DNA of 64,000 nt. It comes from Stenopsyche tienmushanensis. Taxonomy: Eukaryota > Arthropoda > Insecta > Trichoptera > Stenopsychidae. Below are positions 22,818 through 35,110 of this stretch, piece by piece; within the stretch, counting starts at the first letter, position 1, and the number at the start of each line of letters is the position of its first letter. Made by a program: the position numbers and the translations under genes. The notes beneath the pieces were generated by a model, which was given only the letters and a program-made list of their open reading frames with translations, ran no database searches and was not told the DNA's origin. The stretch lies in contig WACJ01000041.1 of assembly GCA_008973525.1 (NCBI GenBank), positions 744,001 through 808,000 on the forward strand, read 5' to 3'.

Positions 22818-25091
22818 ATGGATGCTATGAGTTGCCAGACAGGCGGTGCTTTCGGGAATATAGTGACAAACTGCCATTCGAACAATTCTATTAGCCCAAT
22901 GTGCTTTAATTGATCCGCAACAATGGCCACAGGATCAAACCGATTATCTTTTGAATGAAGGTAATATTAATTTAATAAAGATTTAAAAATAATAATACAT
23001 ATTTAACAACAATAATAATATTTGATTTCAGTGATCAGAGATTGTGATTTTATTATTGTGGGCGCTGGATCAGCAGGATCTGTAATAGCGAATAGGTTGA
23101 CCGAAGAAGGAGGCTGGAGGGTTCTTCTAATGGAGGCAGGGGGTGATCCACCAGTGGATACAATGGTATATTTACGATCTAAATTATACATTTTTTCTTG
23201 ATCTTGATAATTTCTTAATGAAGGTTAATTAGCACATAAACATTCAGTATCATATTGATTGAGTTATTTAATTTGTGATTACATTCATAGATTCGTTTGG
23301 CTTATTTATGCATAGATTATTTGAGCAGTCAGCTTGTAAATCATAAGGCTGTGATGATAAGTGCGTTTATTTATTATGTACGTCTAATGTATTAATACAT
23401 ATTCATAAGCGAAATCCACGCAATATCAAGATGATGAAATTGTCGTTGTATTACAGGTGGAAAAGCTTTTCAAACACGAGATAACTGATACATTATTATT
23501 GTTTAATTACAGATTCCTGCATTGTTCATGAATACTATCGACAGTGATATAGATTGGAAGTATGAAACTGAAAAAGAAACGAGGGCATGTTTGGCTTCCA
23601 AGGATCAGAGATGTTTTTGGCCTCGAGGGAAGGTCTTAGGTGGTTCGAGCGCCATAAACGCAATGATGTACGTAAGAGGCAACAAGATGGATTACGACGG
23701 AATGGAGCAGAGCTGGTAATCCCGGATGGACATACGATGAGGTTCTTCCTTATTTCAAAAAGAGTGAAAACTTCGACGAACACAAAGCAAAAGTGAAAAC
23801 TAACTATAAAAAATATCACGGCGAAGGTGGTTACTTGAACGTAGATAGATCGAACAGAACGCATTTTATCAACAAAGTTGTATTTTCAGCAGCTTCTGAA
23901 CTCGGATATGACATAGTAGATGACATCAATGGTGATTCTCAAATGGGATTTACACGAATTTTTTCAACAGTTAAAAATGGCATCAGACAATCTACAGCCA
24001 CTGCTTTTCTTACACCAGTAAAAGACAGAAAAAATCTTCACATCATAAAGGGAGCTGTGGCTACAAAAATTTTATTTGATGAAAGCCGCAAGAAAGCGAT
24101 TGGTGTAACAGCTTTATTAAATAATGGAGTAATAAAAAATCTTCCGGCCACCAAAGAAGTCATTATCTCAGGTGGATCTATCAACACTCCCCAATTGCTG
24201 ATGCTCTCAGGTATAGGACCTAAAAATCATCTGAAAGAATTAGGCATCGATTTAATTGCAGATTTACCAGTTGGAGAAAATCTGCAAGATCACATAACAG
24301 TTCCCGTGATATTTACATTCCCTCGCAATCCCGATTTCGCCGTAAAACTATTAACAGCTTTAGCACAATTCATAGATTTTGGCAAAGGTATATTAGCAGG
24401 AATAATCGATATAGGCGCTTTTATCAACACTAAAAATATGACATCGACTAAACCGGATATTCAATTGGCATTTTTAATTTCCGAAAGAACCCCTAATGGC
24501 GAAGCATACAACAAGAAAGCCAGATATGACGAAGAATTGTCAAAAAACTACGACGATTTAATGATGAAAACGAATTTCATTCAAGTTAGGGTGACTTTAC
24601 TCAAACCCAAGTCCAAAGGCAAAATAACACTGAGAAGCACAAATCCAATGGATAAACCAAAAATATTTTCAAACTATTTTGGCGAAGAAGAAGATTTACT
24701 TACCGTGTTGGGAGGAATCAATAAAGTGTTAAAATTAGGAAACACGAAGTCCTTCATCCGAAACAATTTGACACTCGCAAGGCTAAATTATACTGCATGC
24801 GATACATATCCGTTGAAAAGTCTAAATTATTGGAAATGCGTTACAAAATACATGTCCGCCACTTTATACCATCCGGTGGGCACTGCAAAAATGGGCCCAA
24901 TAGAAGACAGATCGTCTGTCGTTTCATCAAGACTAAAAGTACACGGAATCGAAGGTCTTCGAGTAATCGACGCTAGCATAATGCCTCATATCATAAGAGG
25001 CAATACGAATGCACCTACAATTATGATTGCCGAAAAGGGAGCAGACATGATCAAAGAAGATTGGAAAATTTCATCGAAACAAGAGCTATGA
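22818..25091 (+). CDS. GMC-3, GMC oxidoreductase (two single-base frameshifts)
   Basis: Exons 22,818-22,960, 23,032-23,165 and 23,513-25,091 have GT-AG borders at the same codon phases as GMC-4. Discounting two extra bases the product is 617 residues, normal for the family. Exon 1 starts [10 protein letters not shown] and, after a +1 shift near 22,875, continues in frame to [15 protein letters not shown]. Exon 2 holds the FAD loop GAGSAG (about 58-63). Exon 3 has [11 protein letters not shown], a second +1 shift at about 23,699 (after MDYD, before WSRAGNPGW), then a clean frame through [11 protein letters not shown] and [14 protein letters not shown] to the stop. Each shift is a single extra base with no other lesion, so either the gene is freshly broken or the assembly has errors. 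The closest relative in the window is GMC-4. The substrate is unknown. Confidence 0.85.
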
Positions 25092-25234
25092 TTGCATCTG
25101 TAAAAATATGTACGCACGTATGAAATACTTATGATTAAATGTGTAGCTATTAATATCAAGCATTAAAATTAGGCTTATAAAAATATTGGGTGACTTTTAA
25201 TTCATTTTATGAATAATATTGTTAATTGTGCAAA

Positions 25235-28190
25235 TTGCTCCAAATTACAATGACACATAAATTTATAAAAAGTGGCCAAAACTGATTTTATCTATTATTA
25301 TTTTAAAGTAGCTATCCGTTAAAAACATCAATTTAACACCTCCTAAGATAATAGAATGTTGAAACTGCATTATTCAAGCCTTAAATAAATATGCGGATCA
25401 TTAAAGTAAAAGATATATTGTTTTAATCCTGTTTGCAGTGGAAAGTCACATAAATAAAACTAAAACTAGAAGAATGTATATTTAGACTTTCCAATATATT
25501 TAGTCCACAATCCAGGAAGATATTAATCTACATCGCAACCTGCTGGCAATTTTTCTACATACAGAGCTTAAATATCAATTAGCATTTTACATTATAGAAA
25601 TCATTTTTTCAATTCAATAAAAGTTTGTTCACAAATGTATGCTTTGAGTCGCGAATATGAACCACGAGGTATATTTGAAATATATTTGACAATGTAATAA
25701 ACGATCGTATTTTCAAACTGGAAAAGGCTTGATTTTATGCTGATAAAAATAACTGTAAGTAATAACACATTAACTACGGGAATCATATTAATACGCACTT
25801 TGTCGGCTGATGGTTACATACGGGAAGCATATTTTTATAAATTACGCTGTGTTATGGAATACAAAATCAGCGTGTGATGTCCTGGAAACAATCTTCGAGC
25901 TTAAAACCCAATATGATCTCAATTCAACTCATTTATTAGCTAACAAAGTTCTAATAGAACAAAGAAATATAATATGTTTAACCAATGAAGCTTATAAATT
26001 GACTCACATTTCAATTCAACAAATTCGGATTTGGATGATACTTCAACAGGTCCAGAATATTTTTAATGATTACAAACTTATGTATATGTATTTCATTTTC
26101 AATTTTATCACAAAAATAATTTTGGACTGAAGCCTTCCGTTTATTGACTTTTTCAAAACCAGAAAATCAGGATGAACTGGTTCAATACGATCAATCGGTA
26201 GTATTTCCAATCTAAGAAATTTACTTCGCGATATTTATTTTCTTCTTCGATTTGAATACAAAGTCCGAAACCAAATTCATATCAACCACTTTGGTTTGAT
26301 AAACAAAATTCCCTTGACTAAAAATATATTTTAACATTTACGATTATAGTTAAGGCAAACCGACATGTTTATAATTTGTTCAAAGATTAATTTTAGATTA
26401 AGTCAAATATGTCATATGTACAAAGCACGCATGCACAATACGAATTAATGATATTTTTCAATCGGTCTTATGCAAAATATATGTCAATAAAGCCAAACAA
26501 CATAAATCACCAATACTAATTTTTGAATTTAATTAATCATATTGATTTATAAAACTAGTCGTCAATGGTAATATTTAAAATTTCGACAATCCCACAGAAG
26601 CACAAACGACATACAAAAGACGACGTATCAAATTGTTTAGCATCGTTTATGACCTACAGTTCATTGCTGTTTATTTGTAACAAAGCAAATGCTGACATTT
26701 GAATTTCGTCGTATTCGGTGGTATTGTAAAGATAACTATGCGACTGTTTATATTTTTCATAACATTTGATGAGCCATCTCCTTTTTTAGTACTAATAACA
26801 TTCGCGATAAAAAAGGCCATTAAAAGTCGGCAGAGATAAAATGTTTTTAACACTATTCACGACGAATTAAAAAATATGATGGCAAATCTTGTTTTCAGTT
26901 ATTATAAGCTAAATGTTGTTAGTATTGCGAATTTATAATACTTTTTCTTTCAAATTAAATCCTCAATTAAGTTTTGATGAAATGGGATTAAAAATAGTGT
27001 AAGAAATGCTACCACGAAAAAATAATGCAAAACGAATAAAACAATTTTTATTTAGATATATGCTGTCCTTATGAATTATTGCTTTCAATTAATATCCTTG
27101 TTTATAATAATAGAAAAAAATATTTTTGCACTTTTCTCTTTGTTATTTTCATTATGGATAATAATACCATTAGAACAGGGGGGGGCCCTAAACTTTTTTG
27201 CCTTGGGAGCTACTTTTCAATTTAAAATTGTCTCGGGATCGACTTCTAATATTATTCTTATATGAATTTAAAATATTTTTTTTTCGTTTCTTTAAACTTA
27301 AAAATGTTTATTTTAAATGCGAAATTTTTTGCGAGTATTTTATAACATATTATTTTTATTATATATGTATATACAATATATTTATGCAGTTTTTTCTTGA
27401 TTCAAACACAATGTCAAATATTAAATTTAATGAGATATTTGACATTATGTGTCTTTGGCAATCTGTAGATAATCTGGTTGATAACTATTTGTTGCAAAAC
27501 GCATCGAGGTGGTTATCTGTCAAATGAGTCCGAAGTTTGGATTTTATATAATTCATATGAGAAAATGAAGATTCGCATAAATATGTAAATACTTCCAAAG
27601 CATGATGAAATTCAGAGATAAACGTCTTTCAAATTTGAATATTTTTCTGGATTCATCATAAAAAAGAATTTCATTCAAGTTGCCTTTGCTCAAACCCAAG
27701 TTCAAAGGCAAAATATCACTGCGAAGCACAAATCCACTGGGTAAACCAAAACTATTTTGCCAAAAAAGAAGATTTATCTACCGTGTTGCTAGAAATCAGT
27801 GATGTGTTAAAATTGGGAAACACGAAGTCCTTCGAATCCTTTAATTATACCGCAGCGATATACATCGGTTGAATGCGGTTAATTAATGGAATTGCGTTTC
27901 ACAATACATGTCCATTGCTTCATATCATCCGGTGGGTATTGCAAAAATGGACCCAATAGAAGACGAAACATCTGTCGTTTCGCCAAGACTGAGAGCGCAT
28001 GGAATTGTAGATCTTCGAGTTATCATCATTAAAGAAGATAATCGAAACAAGAGCTATGAATGCATCTGTTAAAATATGTACGCGCATATGAAATACTTAG
28101 GTTTTTTTTTATCATGATTAAATGTGATCTTGTCTGTGCAGCTAATAATTTCGCATTTTAAAATCTTTAAAAAGATATTGGATGACTTTT
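25235..28190 (+). pseudogene. decayed tandem duplicate of GMC-3
   Basis: Two separated parts match GMC-3 in order and orientation. 25,235-25,650 matches its upstream region and reaches a degenerate start (GTATGCTTTGAGTCGC against GATGCTATGAGTTGCC). 27,660-28,190 matches its last third and 3' UTR, including ATCCGGTGGG of the HPVG region, CAATAGAAGACG and GATGACTTTTAATTC. The second part is full of indels and lacks the segment encoding the C-terminal NTNAP motif (a deletion of about 100 bp). Between them, 25,651-27,650 shows no GMC similarity: the central exons have been deleted or replaced. It cannot encode an enzyme. Confidence 0.85.
25651..27655. other. interior of the GMC-3 duplicate, no gene
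   Basis: AT-rich, with only short frames (for example 25,810-26,130 and 27,071-27,265). A piggyBac-like end (TAACACATTAACTACGGG) lies at about 25,767. A poly-G run with GGGGGGGGCCCTAAA at about 27,179 resembles some DNA transposon ends but has no partner. No exon is recognised. Confidence 0.45.
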
Positions 28191-28920
28191 AATTCTTAAT
28201 AATATCTACTGATGATTAATGCACTTATATACTTGCAAAAATGCATAAAATATTCATTCAGTATTTAATATTCGTTTGGATGCAGACTTTGATTAATTTA
28301 TGCGCCTTGACAAAAGCACAATTTTTTCTCCCCTTTCAATATAATTAGCAATTAGTTCTACCGTTGATATCATTCTGAATATTCTTATTTCTATTTCATC
28401 TAAATGTCAGTAGTTTTATCAACATTCAGACTAAGAATTTATTTATATCAAGATCAGTCAAAATGAAATGACATTTAAAAAGAGCCTTTTACTTACAAAG
28501 GGAATGATCCAAATCAGCCACGTTTTAATAATAACAGCAATAAGTTTAATAAAGAACATAATAAAATTTTACTAATAAAAATATTCAAATAAATAAATCC
28601 ATTTTAAATAAATTATAGGATAAAGTAGAAGTAAAAAATTTTAAGCTAAAAATAAAAAGTTATATTTTGCCTTATTACTAACGTAGTTGGTTTCTTCTAA
28701 GTGTATTACATACATACTTAAACGTACACATATTTTTACAAGTATTACAAATGGTATTACAGTATCTGACAGCTTTTGTGTGAAAAAGTAAGCTCCTTGA
28801 AGTTCTTTGAATATTAGCTTTCCTTGATTCTTTTTCGGATATATTGTTTAAATGTATAAGAATGTGAATTTGAAGTGACCATTTTCTTGATCCTTTCTTG
28901 AAATAATTTCTCGAAACTAA
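28191..28920. other. AT-rich stretch, no gene recognised
   Basis: The minus-strand frame 28,956-28,678 has no known motif and overlaps the GC-rich repeat edge. It is probably fortuitous. Confidence 0.45.
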
Positions 28921-29400
28921 AATATGCGGAAAATAGCATCCCCCACGCGACGCCACAGTTAAACGTCACAGATATCATCCGGATAGGCTCCGATCTTAGT
29001 GGCGATTGGGCCCCGCAGCCCCGAGACGAACTCGCAGCATATGCGACAGAAATTCGTATTTAACCTCCACAGAGGTTAAATACGAATTCTTTATCTCCGA
29101 CAGCTCATTCGGTGATACCGAAAAGGGAGAAACCTCAAAAAGAGAGGGAACAAATTAAAACATGGTAAAGTTTTAATATTCAAATTTATTTACTATTTTG
29201 TGATACGGCGACGATCATGAAGCAGAGGCTTCCGGATGATGAGAACGTAGTGCGAAATTAACACATGGCGGCAAATGAGGTTTGCTCGTCCTGTAACCCT
29301 TCTGCGTGTAAGCATGCTTAATTAAGGATAAGGATGCGCAAGGATTAAGGAAGACGTGCTCTTTCCGCCGGCGTCGTCGTTGTCTCGTTCATACATCGAT
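28920..29400 (+). repeat. GC-rich dispersed repeat, copy 2, with perfect hairpin
   Basis: A GC-rich island that shares the ACTCGCAGCATA-type segment (29,010-29,055) with 2,262-2,310. It contains a perfect 17-bp inverted repeat (29,051-29,067 and 29,072-29,088) with a 4-base loop. The GC-rich tail to about 29,400 may belong to the same element. No ORF of note. The family is not identified. Confidence 0.55.
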
Positions 29401-30960
29401 ATTTCTCGACGGAAATAAAGACCTCGAATGAAAATTTTGTCATATTTTTTTAACCACTTGAATATCTTCTTTCTAATATACGCAAGATGTGGAATGAACT
29501 ATTAGGGATCGTCCATCCTAAAGCATTGGCGAAACTGGGGGTTCTATCTCCTTGGTCGCTCGCCCCCCTAAATAATATAATTTTGAAATACACAACAAAG
29601 AAAAGGACAATTTTATATTTTATTTTCAGCAATGAAAATAATATCTAGTAATAATTGTTCCAACTGATTAAATTTCTTGGAAGGCCTCTCCTAATTTTAT
29701 ACAAGCTATATAACCGAGCTATATGTTATAAAGTCCATTGGACATAAATTGAATAAATTTGCTTTGAAGTGTTTACAACACAAGTCAATCGTTTAAAACA
29801 TCATATTACATAATCAAAATTATATATTATTAAACAACAGCCTTTTTTTAAATACATAACCGTCATTGCAGATACACATACGTTTATAAAATGCTAGTTT
29901 AACAGAATGCTCGAGAAATGTATTAATTATGAACGAACGAAATCGAGTATGATTACGAAGATCACACATTATTGTATTTGTTTTGTACAAAAAATTTACG
30001 CCTTAAACGAGTTTTTTTGCACTTTTCATAGATGAGCATTTCCATACTAGGAGAACTGGTATTTATCAAGTTCGTAAGAACTCGTTTGCCAGTGTACTGT
30101 GAATCTTAGCAGACGTCGGACCTGTACTGGGATAAAGTGAATCGTTTACAATAAGCATTTTAAAATCGGTATTTCAGTCGTGATTTTCAATACACTAAAC
30201 ATCCACATTTAAAATGATTTTTCAGTGCTTTTCCTTTGATTAAAAACTATCGCTGGTCTTATAAAACCAAGCCACATAATGATCGGCGGCATGAGTTGCG
30301 AATTTGGATTTGTTGATTTAAAAACATACGTATGACCTCTTAGCACTTGGTGCGATATGAATTTCTATTTTTATTAAATTGACATTAGATTCGATTAAAA
30401 ATGAAATATTTCTATATGTAAATTTGGTTTAAATTATAAGCAATAATTCGATCGATGATATTATTTTGTTGCAATTCGTTTAAAGTTGAAATATGTATTA
30501 ATTAGCAAAAAATCTTGTATTTTCTATGATAATATAATTTACTATAAATTACGTAATTGATTGCGTAAAAGTTATAAAAATGTACTGTGCAATGATAAGA
30601 AATATTCTAGCTAAATTGGATTATAGATTAAAAGTAAACAATAACAAGATAACGCTTTTCATATTATCTGAAGAATTATGATTTATAAAGCTTTCGATAT
30701 TTGAAATAACGAGAATGATACATATAATAATCGTGTACAAATAGTACGGTTCTCGTGCAAAACTATGAGCCGTTCTAAATAAAAATGCGTGAAAAAAAAC
30801 ACTAAAAAGGAAAATTATCTTCTTTTGAAGCATTAAAGTAGATGTCTTTGAAACACACAATACAAAATAATCCAACTTTGATGGATCAAATGAGATGTGG
30901 ACATGATGATGTGTAAATTACATGCAGCAAAAATTTCTAATAATATTTGATTTTATTCAG
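29401..30960. other. intergenic stretch before GMC-4
   Basis: AT-rich, without recognisable genes. It ends in a splice acceptor (TTTGATTTTATTCAG, ending 30,960) two bases before the GMC-4 start codon, so GMC-4 must have a non-coding upstream exon somewhere 5'. I could not locate it. Confidence 0.5.
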
Positions 30961-30962
30961 AT

Positions 30963-33900
30963 ATGGATCAGTTTATGCAGGCGACATGTCCTACAGGCGG
31001 AGGACAATCATCTTTATTAGTTGGCGGTATTATAAATATGCTTTTGAGCCTATATTGCGATCTATCAAGTCCCACGCAATGGCCACAAGACATGGGACCT
31101 ACCTTACTTAATAAAGGTAAGACTGATAAAAAAAAACTTTCTAATGGCTCAAACGATACAAGGAAATGAATTCATTAAATGTAATCAAAATTGAATCTTC
31201 TTATTCGTTTCTATCGTGCACAAAAAATACATCCTCAGCCCTTCGGTCACATTCTTTGATAAACAATAATAGTTTAATATCGAGCCATACTAATGACTGA
31301 CATCATCTGCATATATTTGAATAATAATGGTATACCAAATGGATCATTTTTTTAATTAACTATTTTATAATACGCAGGTCCCATAGAATATGATTTTATA
31401 GTTGTTGGGGCAGGTTCGGCTGGATCGGCGATAGCCAATAGATTATCTGAAGTACCTGAATGGAATGTCCTCCTAGTAGAAGCTGGTGGAACACCTCCAG
31501 CTGATTCCGAAGTAATGTATATTGATATTATGACTATATAAAAATAATGCACTACTAATGCCTTATCTACATTTTCAAAGAACAGAATAATATACCGCCA
31601 ATTTATAAACTTAGTGAATGTAACACATTACGATCGGGTGCAAAAAAATAAGACCTCACACTATACAACATTGATAAAACTCAGCTTTTAAAAATAGTTC
31701 TTCACAGCTTAATTTTCCGATCATTTGCAACCGAATTATCTTAATTACACAAATCAAAAGGAAGTGTGTACCGAACCGAAATTAACCTATATTTTCGAAC
31801 CGATTCATTTTTATACCTTCAAAAATAACGGTTTATTGCGGTTCAAAACCTTGATATATTTTGTCATATTTCTTAATTTTAATATTCATTATTTATTAAG
31901 AAATACGCTCATGGTTAACCTGTATGGTAGGATGATCGCGTATTTGCGAGCGAATTCCAGTGATACTGAAAGAGCACTCTTGTACGTTGAGCTTGGAGAG
32001 AGACAGAGACGGAGTTTGGTAATTGTGCATAGAAGACAAAGACGGAGAGCTTCCTGCGTACGTCGCACGATTGTATAGATCGTTAACCCAAATTCATCGA
32101 CTAATAATGATGTGTGAATGATATAATTAATCGATTTCAATTGTATCGTTTATGTTTACTTGAAGAGATGACCGAATATTTTGTGCCATCGACAGTGTTT
32201 ATTTATTTAACTCGTTCGTCGCTGCGTCCATCAGATATGCACGTCTCCGAAGTCCGAGTCTCCGAAAAGCGAATATAGCGTCTAATCATTACGTATTTCT
32301 TCCAGATGACATTCGTATAATGTCTTCCAGATGACAACTGTCTAAATATTTTTTGAGATAGCCTTCAAAACTTGCATTCCTACTTCTTGTCTATTCGCAC
32401 TTGATTATCTTCACTTTTTGTTAATTTGACAAATGACAAAGTCAAGCTTATCGATCTAACATAAAACAACATCTGAGAGAAGATGCGCCACTTATCGTCT
32501 GTGTTTATCCCATGTGCTATAATATCGCATCGCTATTCCTTCTATTTAAGCTCCGACTATCGAGGTTGGGCCTCGCGAGAAACAACACCGATTCGTGTTG
32601 GTTGATGAGAGTGTTAAATATAAGCTTCTTACGCGCCGCTGCAGTCCTGACAGATAAGTGGATTTGTACAGATAATAAGTGGCGGACAAGCAAATATAGC
32701 ATCTTAGTCTATGGACATTTTAAATTACTCACTGCAGTTCGTCATGTGTTCAAATATATCTAGCATAAAAATTGCAATAAATGCATCTAGAATTCTCATC
32801 CCTTATTTAACTATTTGTTATGATGATGAAATTTAATTTTATGTCTTAATTTTCAGATACCATCATTTCTATTCTCTATCCAAGATACAAAAGCAGACTG
32901 GGCCTACAAGACAGAGAAGGATGCAAAAAGTTGTCAAGGAATGATCGATCAGCGTTGTAGATGGCCAAGAGGAAAAGTACTAGGCGGATCAAGTGCAATT
33001 AACGCCATGCTCTATGTCAGAGGAAACAAAAAAGATTATGATGATTGGGAGGAAATGGGCAATTCAGGATGGAATTATGAATCAGTATTAAATTTTTTTA
33101 AAAAGAGCGAAAATCTTAACGACGAAAAAACTGTAAATGATGACAAAAAGAGCAAATTTCACGGATTCGACGGTAATCTCAAAGTCGGACCGTTCGACAA
33201 TGAAGATCAAAATCTACACAATTTAATCATGTCAAGTTGGGAAGACTTGGGTTATAACAAATCGGTCGATATTAACGGAGAGAGACAGATAGGAATAACT
33301 GTTTCACACGGAACTGTGAATGGCGGTAGACGTTTTAGTTCTGCAAAATCTTATCTGACCGGAAACAAGCAGAGACCAAATCTACACGTCGTCTACAATG
33401 CAATGGTAACCAAATTGATAATAAACGAAGAAACATCACAGACTACAGGATTGAAAATAAAAATACAAGACAACACAGAATTGACAATCAACGCCAAAAA
33501 AGAAATAATCTTATCCGCCGGTAGTATAAATTCGCCTCAACTATTAATGTTATCAGGCATAGGACCAAAAAGACACCTCGAAAGCGTCGGAATCAAAGTA
33601 TTGAAAGATTTGTCCGTGGGACAAAATTTACAAGATCATTTAATTTATCCCATCACGTTCACGCTGAACGAAGGCACCGGAGAGGAAATTCCTGAAATCT
33701 TCGCGATCCAAGGAATTCTTGCGATACATTCTAACAAAAGAGGGAATATTCAAATCCCTGGGAGTAACAGATCTAATTGGATTCATAGACACATTGAATA
33801 AAAACGGAGACGTTCCTGATATTCAAATACATCACATTTATTGCACAGTCAATGATTCAGCATTGTTGCCGTTCGTATTGAAAGGAGCTGGATATGAAGA

Positions 33901-34465
33901 AAAATTCATCAACACCATAAAAGAAGCGAACAAAAACAGCCAGTTGTTAATATTTTGGCCGACCTTATTGAAGCCAAAATCCCGAGGGCAGATTCTGCTA
34001 AAAAATAGCGATCCATTTGAGAAGCCTTTAATATATGCAAACTATCTGAGCGAAGAAGAAGACATATTGACTTTGTTGAGAGCCGATAAATTCATCCAAC
34101 AACTCCAAAACACACCCACATTCAAAATGGCAAACCTTAAAATAAAAGATTTGGACGTTGAAAACTGCAGAAAATTCGAATTTAGGACCGAAGACCATAC
34201 GCGATGCTTGATAGCAAATGTCGGTTCTACCTTATATCATCCCGTGGGCACAGCTAAGATGGGTCCATCAAGCGACAAAACTGCCGTGGTCGATCCCAGA
34301 CTTAGAGTGCATGGCATTAAAGGGTTAAGAGTGGCCGACGCCAGCATAATGCCTGATATTGTCCGTGGTAATACCAACGCACCGACAATTATGATAGGAG
34401 AAAAGGCGGCCGAAATGATCAAAGAAGACTGGTTCCATCAAAATAGTGGTCGCGATGAACTTTAA
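30963..34465 (+). CDS. GMC-4, GMC oxidoreductase (one single-base frameshift)
   Basis: Exons 30,963-31,116, 31,378-31,511 and 32,857-34,465 join by GT-AG introns. Discounting one extra base the product is 631 residues. A hydrophobic segment (about 18-33) near the N-terminus suggests a signal or anchor. GAGSAG lies at about 62-67, [11 protein letters not shown] at about 132, [15 protein letters not shown] mid-protein, and [11 protein letters not shown] and [14 protein letters not shown] at the C-terminus, so the catalytic His/Asn pair is present. A +1 frameshift near 33,720 (between AIQGI and the RYILTKEG segment) splits the frame; both sides are otherwise clean. The intron phases equal those of GMC-3. 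AATAAA motifs lie at 34,468 and 34,491. The reaction class is FAD-dependent alcohol or sugar oxidation; the substrate is unknown. Confidence 0.88.
31950..32740 (+). repeat. orphan interspersed repeat family, copy a (in GMC-4 intron 2)
   Basis: Matches 44,627-44,990 and, in part, 35,812-36,170. Shared landmarks are CGAATTCCAGTGAT, AGACAGAGACGGA, CGACTAATAATGAT, GTTTACTTGAAGA and, at the right side, GTCCTGACAGATAAGTGGAT. The middle (about 32,230-32,610) has no counterpart in the other copies and may be a separate insertion. No coding capacity is evident. Confidence 0.65.
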
Positions 34466-34591
34466 GCAATAAAGTTCTATTTATTATGAAAATAAAGATT
34501 TATACCATTAGTTAATTCACCAAATAATAATAAATTATTGATAGAAAAATACATGACCTATGAAAGAACAAACAAATCTATTTTTTACTAT

Positions 34592-35110
34592 TACACTCAA
34601 ACCCTCTTTTTGTGCTATTTCGAAGTTATGCAGTTTTTTTTTACTTCAAGAGTTCAAATTTCGTATCGAGATATTTTGGATAAAATAGAAAATAAACCAT
34701 CAACACTAACTAATAATTTTGGACTATCTAAATCAAGTTGGATCTGCTATCGCTTGAATTAAAACCATACCCTTTTAAGGGTTATTCTTAGTCTTGAATT
34801 TTGAAAAAAATGCTTTTGTTTTTTGTTTCATTATTTCAATCTTTCGACTTTAAAAATACATCCAAAATCCAAAGAAATTTCCAAAATTCCAATTACTTAC
34901 GGAGTTAAGCAGACATGATATCTCAAGTTCTAATTTACTTCAAATTGGGTAAGAACCTTTTCTATTGTTACTACTAGGTTTATGTCACAATTTAATTTAT
35001 AATTATTTAAAAAAAATTAAAACTGAAAAATAAGGCAAAAGAATGTCTTTTTTTAAACAGTTGTCTTTCTTTCCCCGGAAAGCATCTACCGCACAAAAAA
35101 GGTATAAGTA
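34592..35110 (+). repeat. TA-flanked pogo-like MITE, copy 2
   Basis: It begins TACACTCAAACCCTCTTTTT at 34,592 with GAAGTTATGCAG inside, and ends ACCGCACAAAAAAGG at about 35,102 plus a degraded TATAAGTA. It is longer than copy 1 in the middle. It starts about 130 bp past the GMC-4 stop. Confidence 0.6.

Noticed and set aside
26671..27527. Frames between the two halves of the GMC-3 pseudogene as a new gene.
   Set aside because: AT-driven composition, no motif, and no acceptor/donor pairs that would join them.
14386..34465. Programmed +1 frameshifting as an explanation for the shifts in GMC-2, -3 and -4.
   Set aside because: The four sites share no slippery motif or stop-codon context. Assembly insertion errors or recent mutations are simpler.
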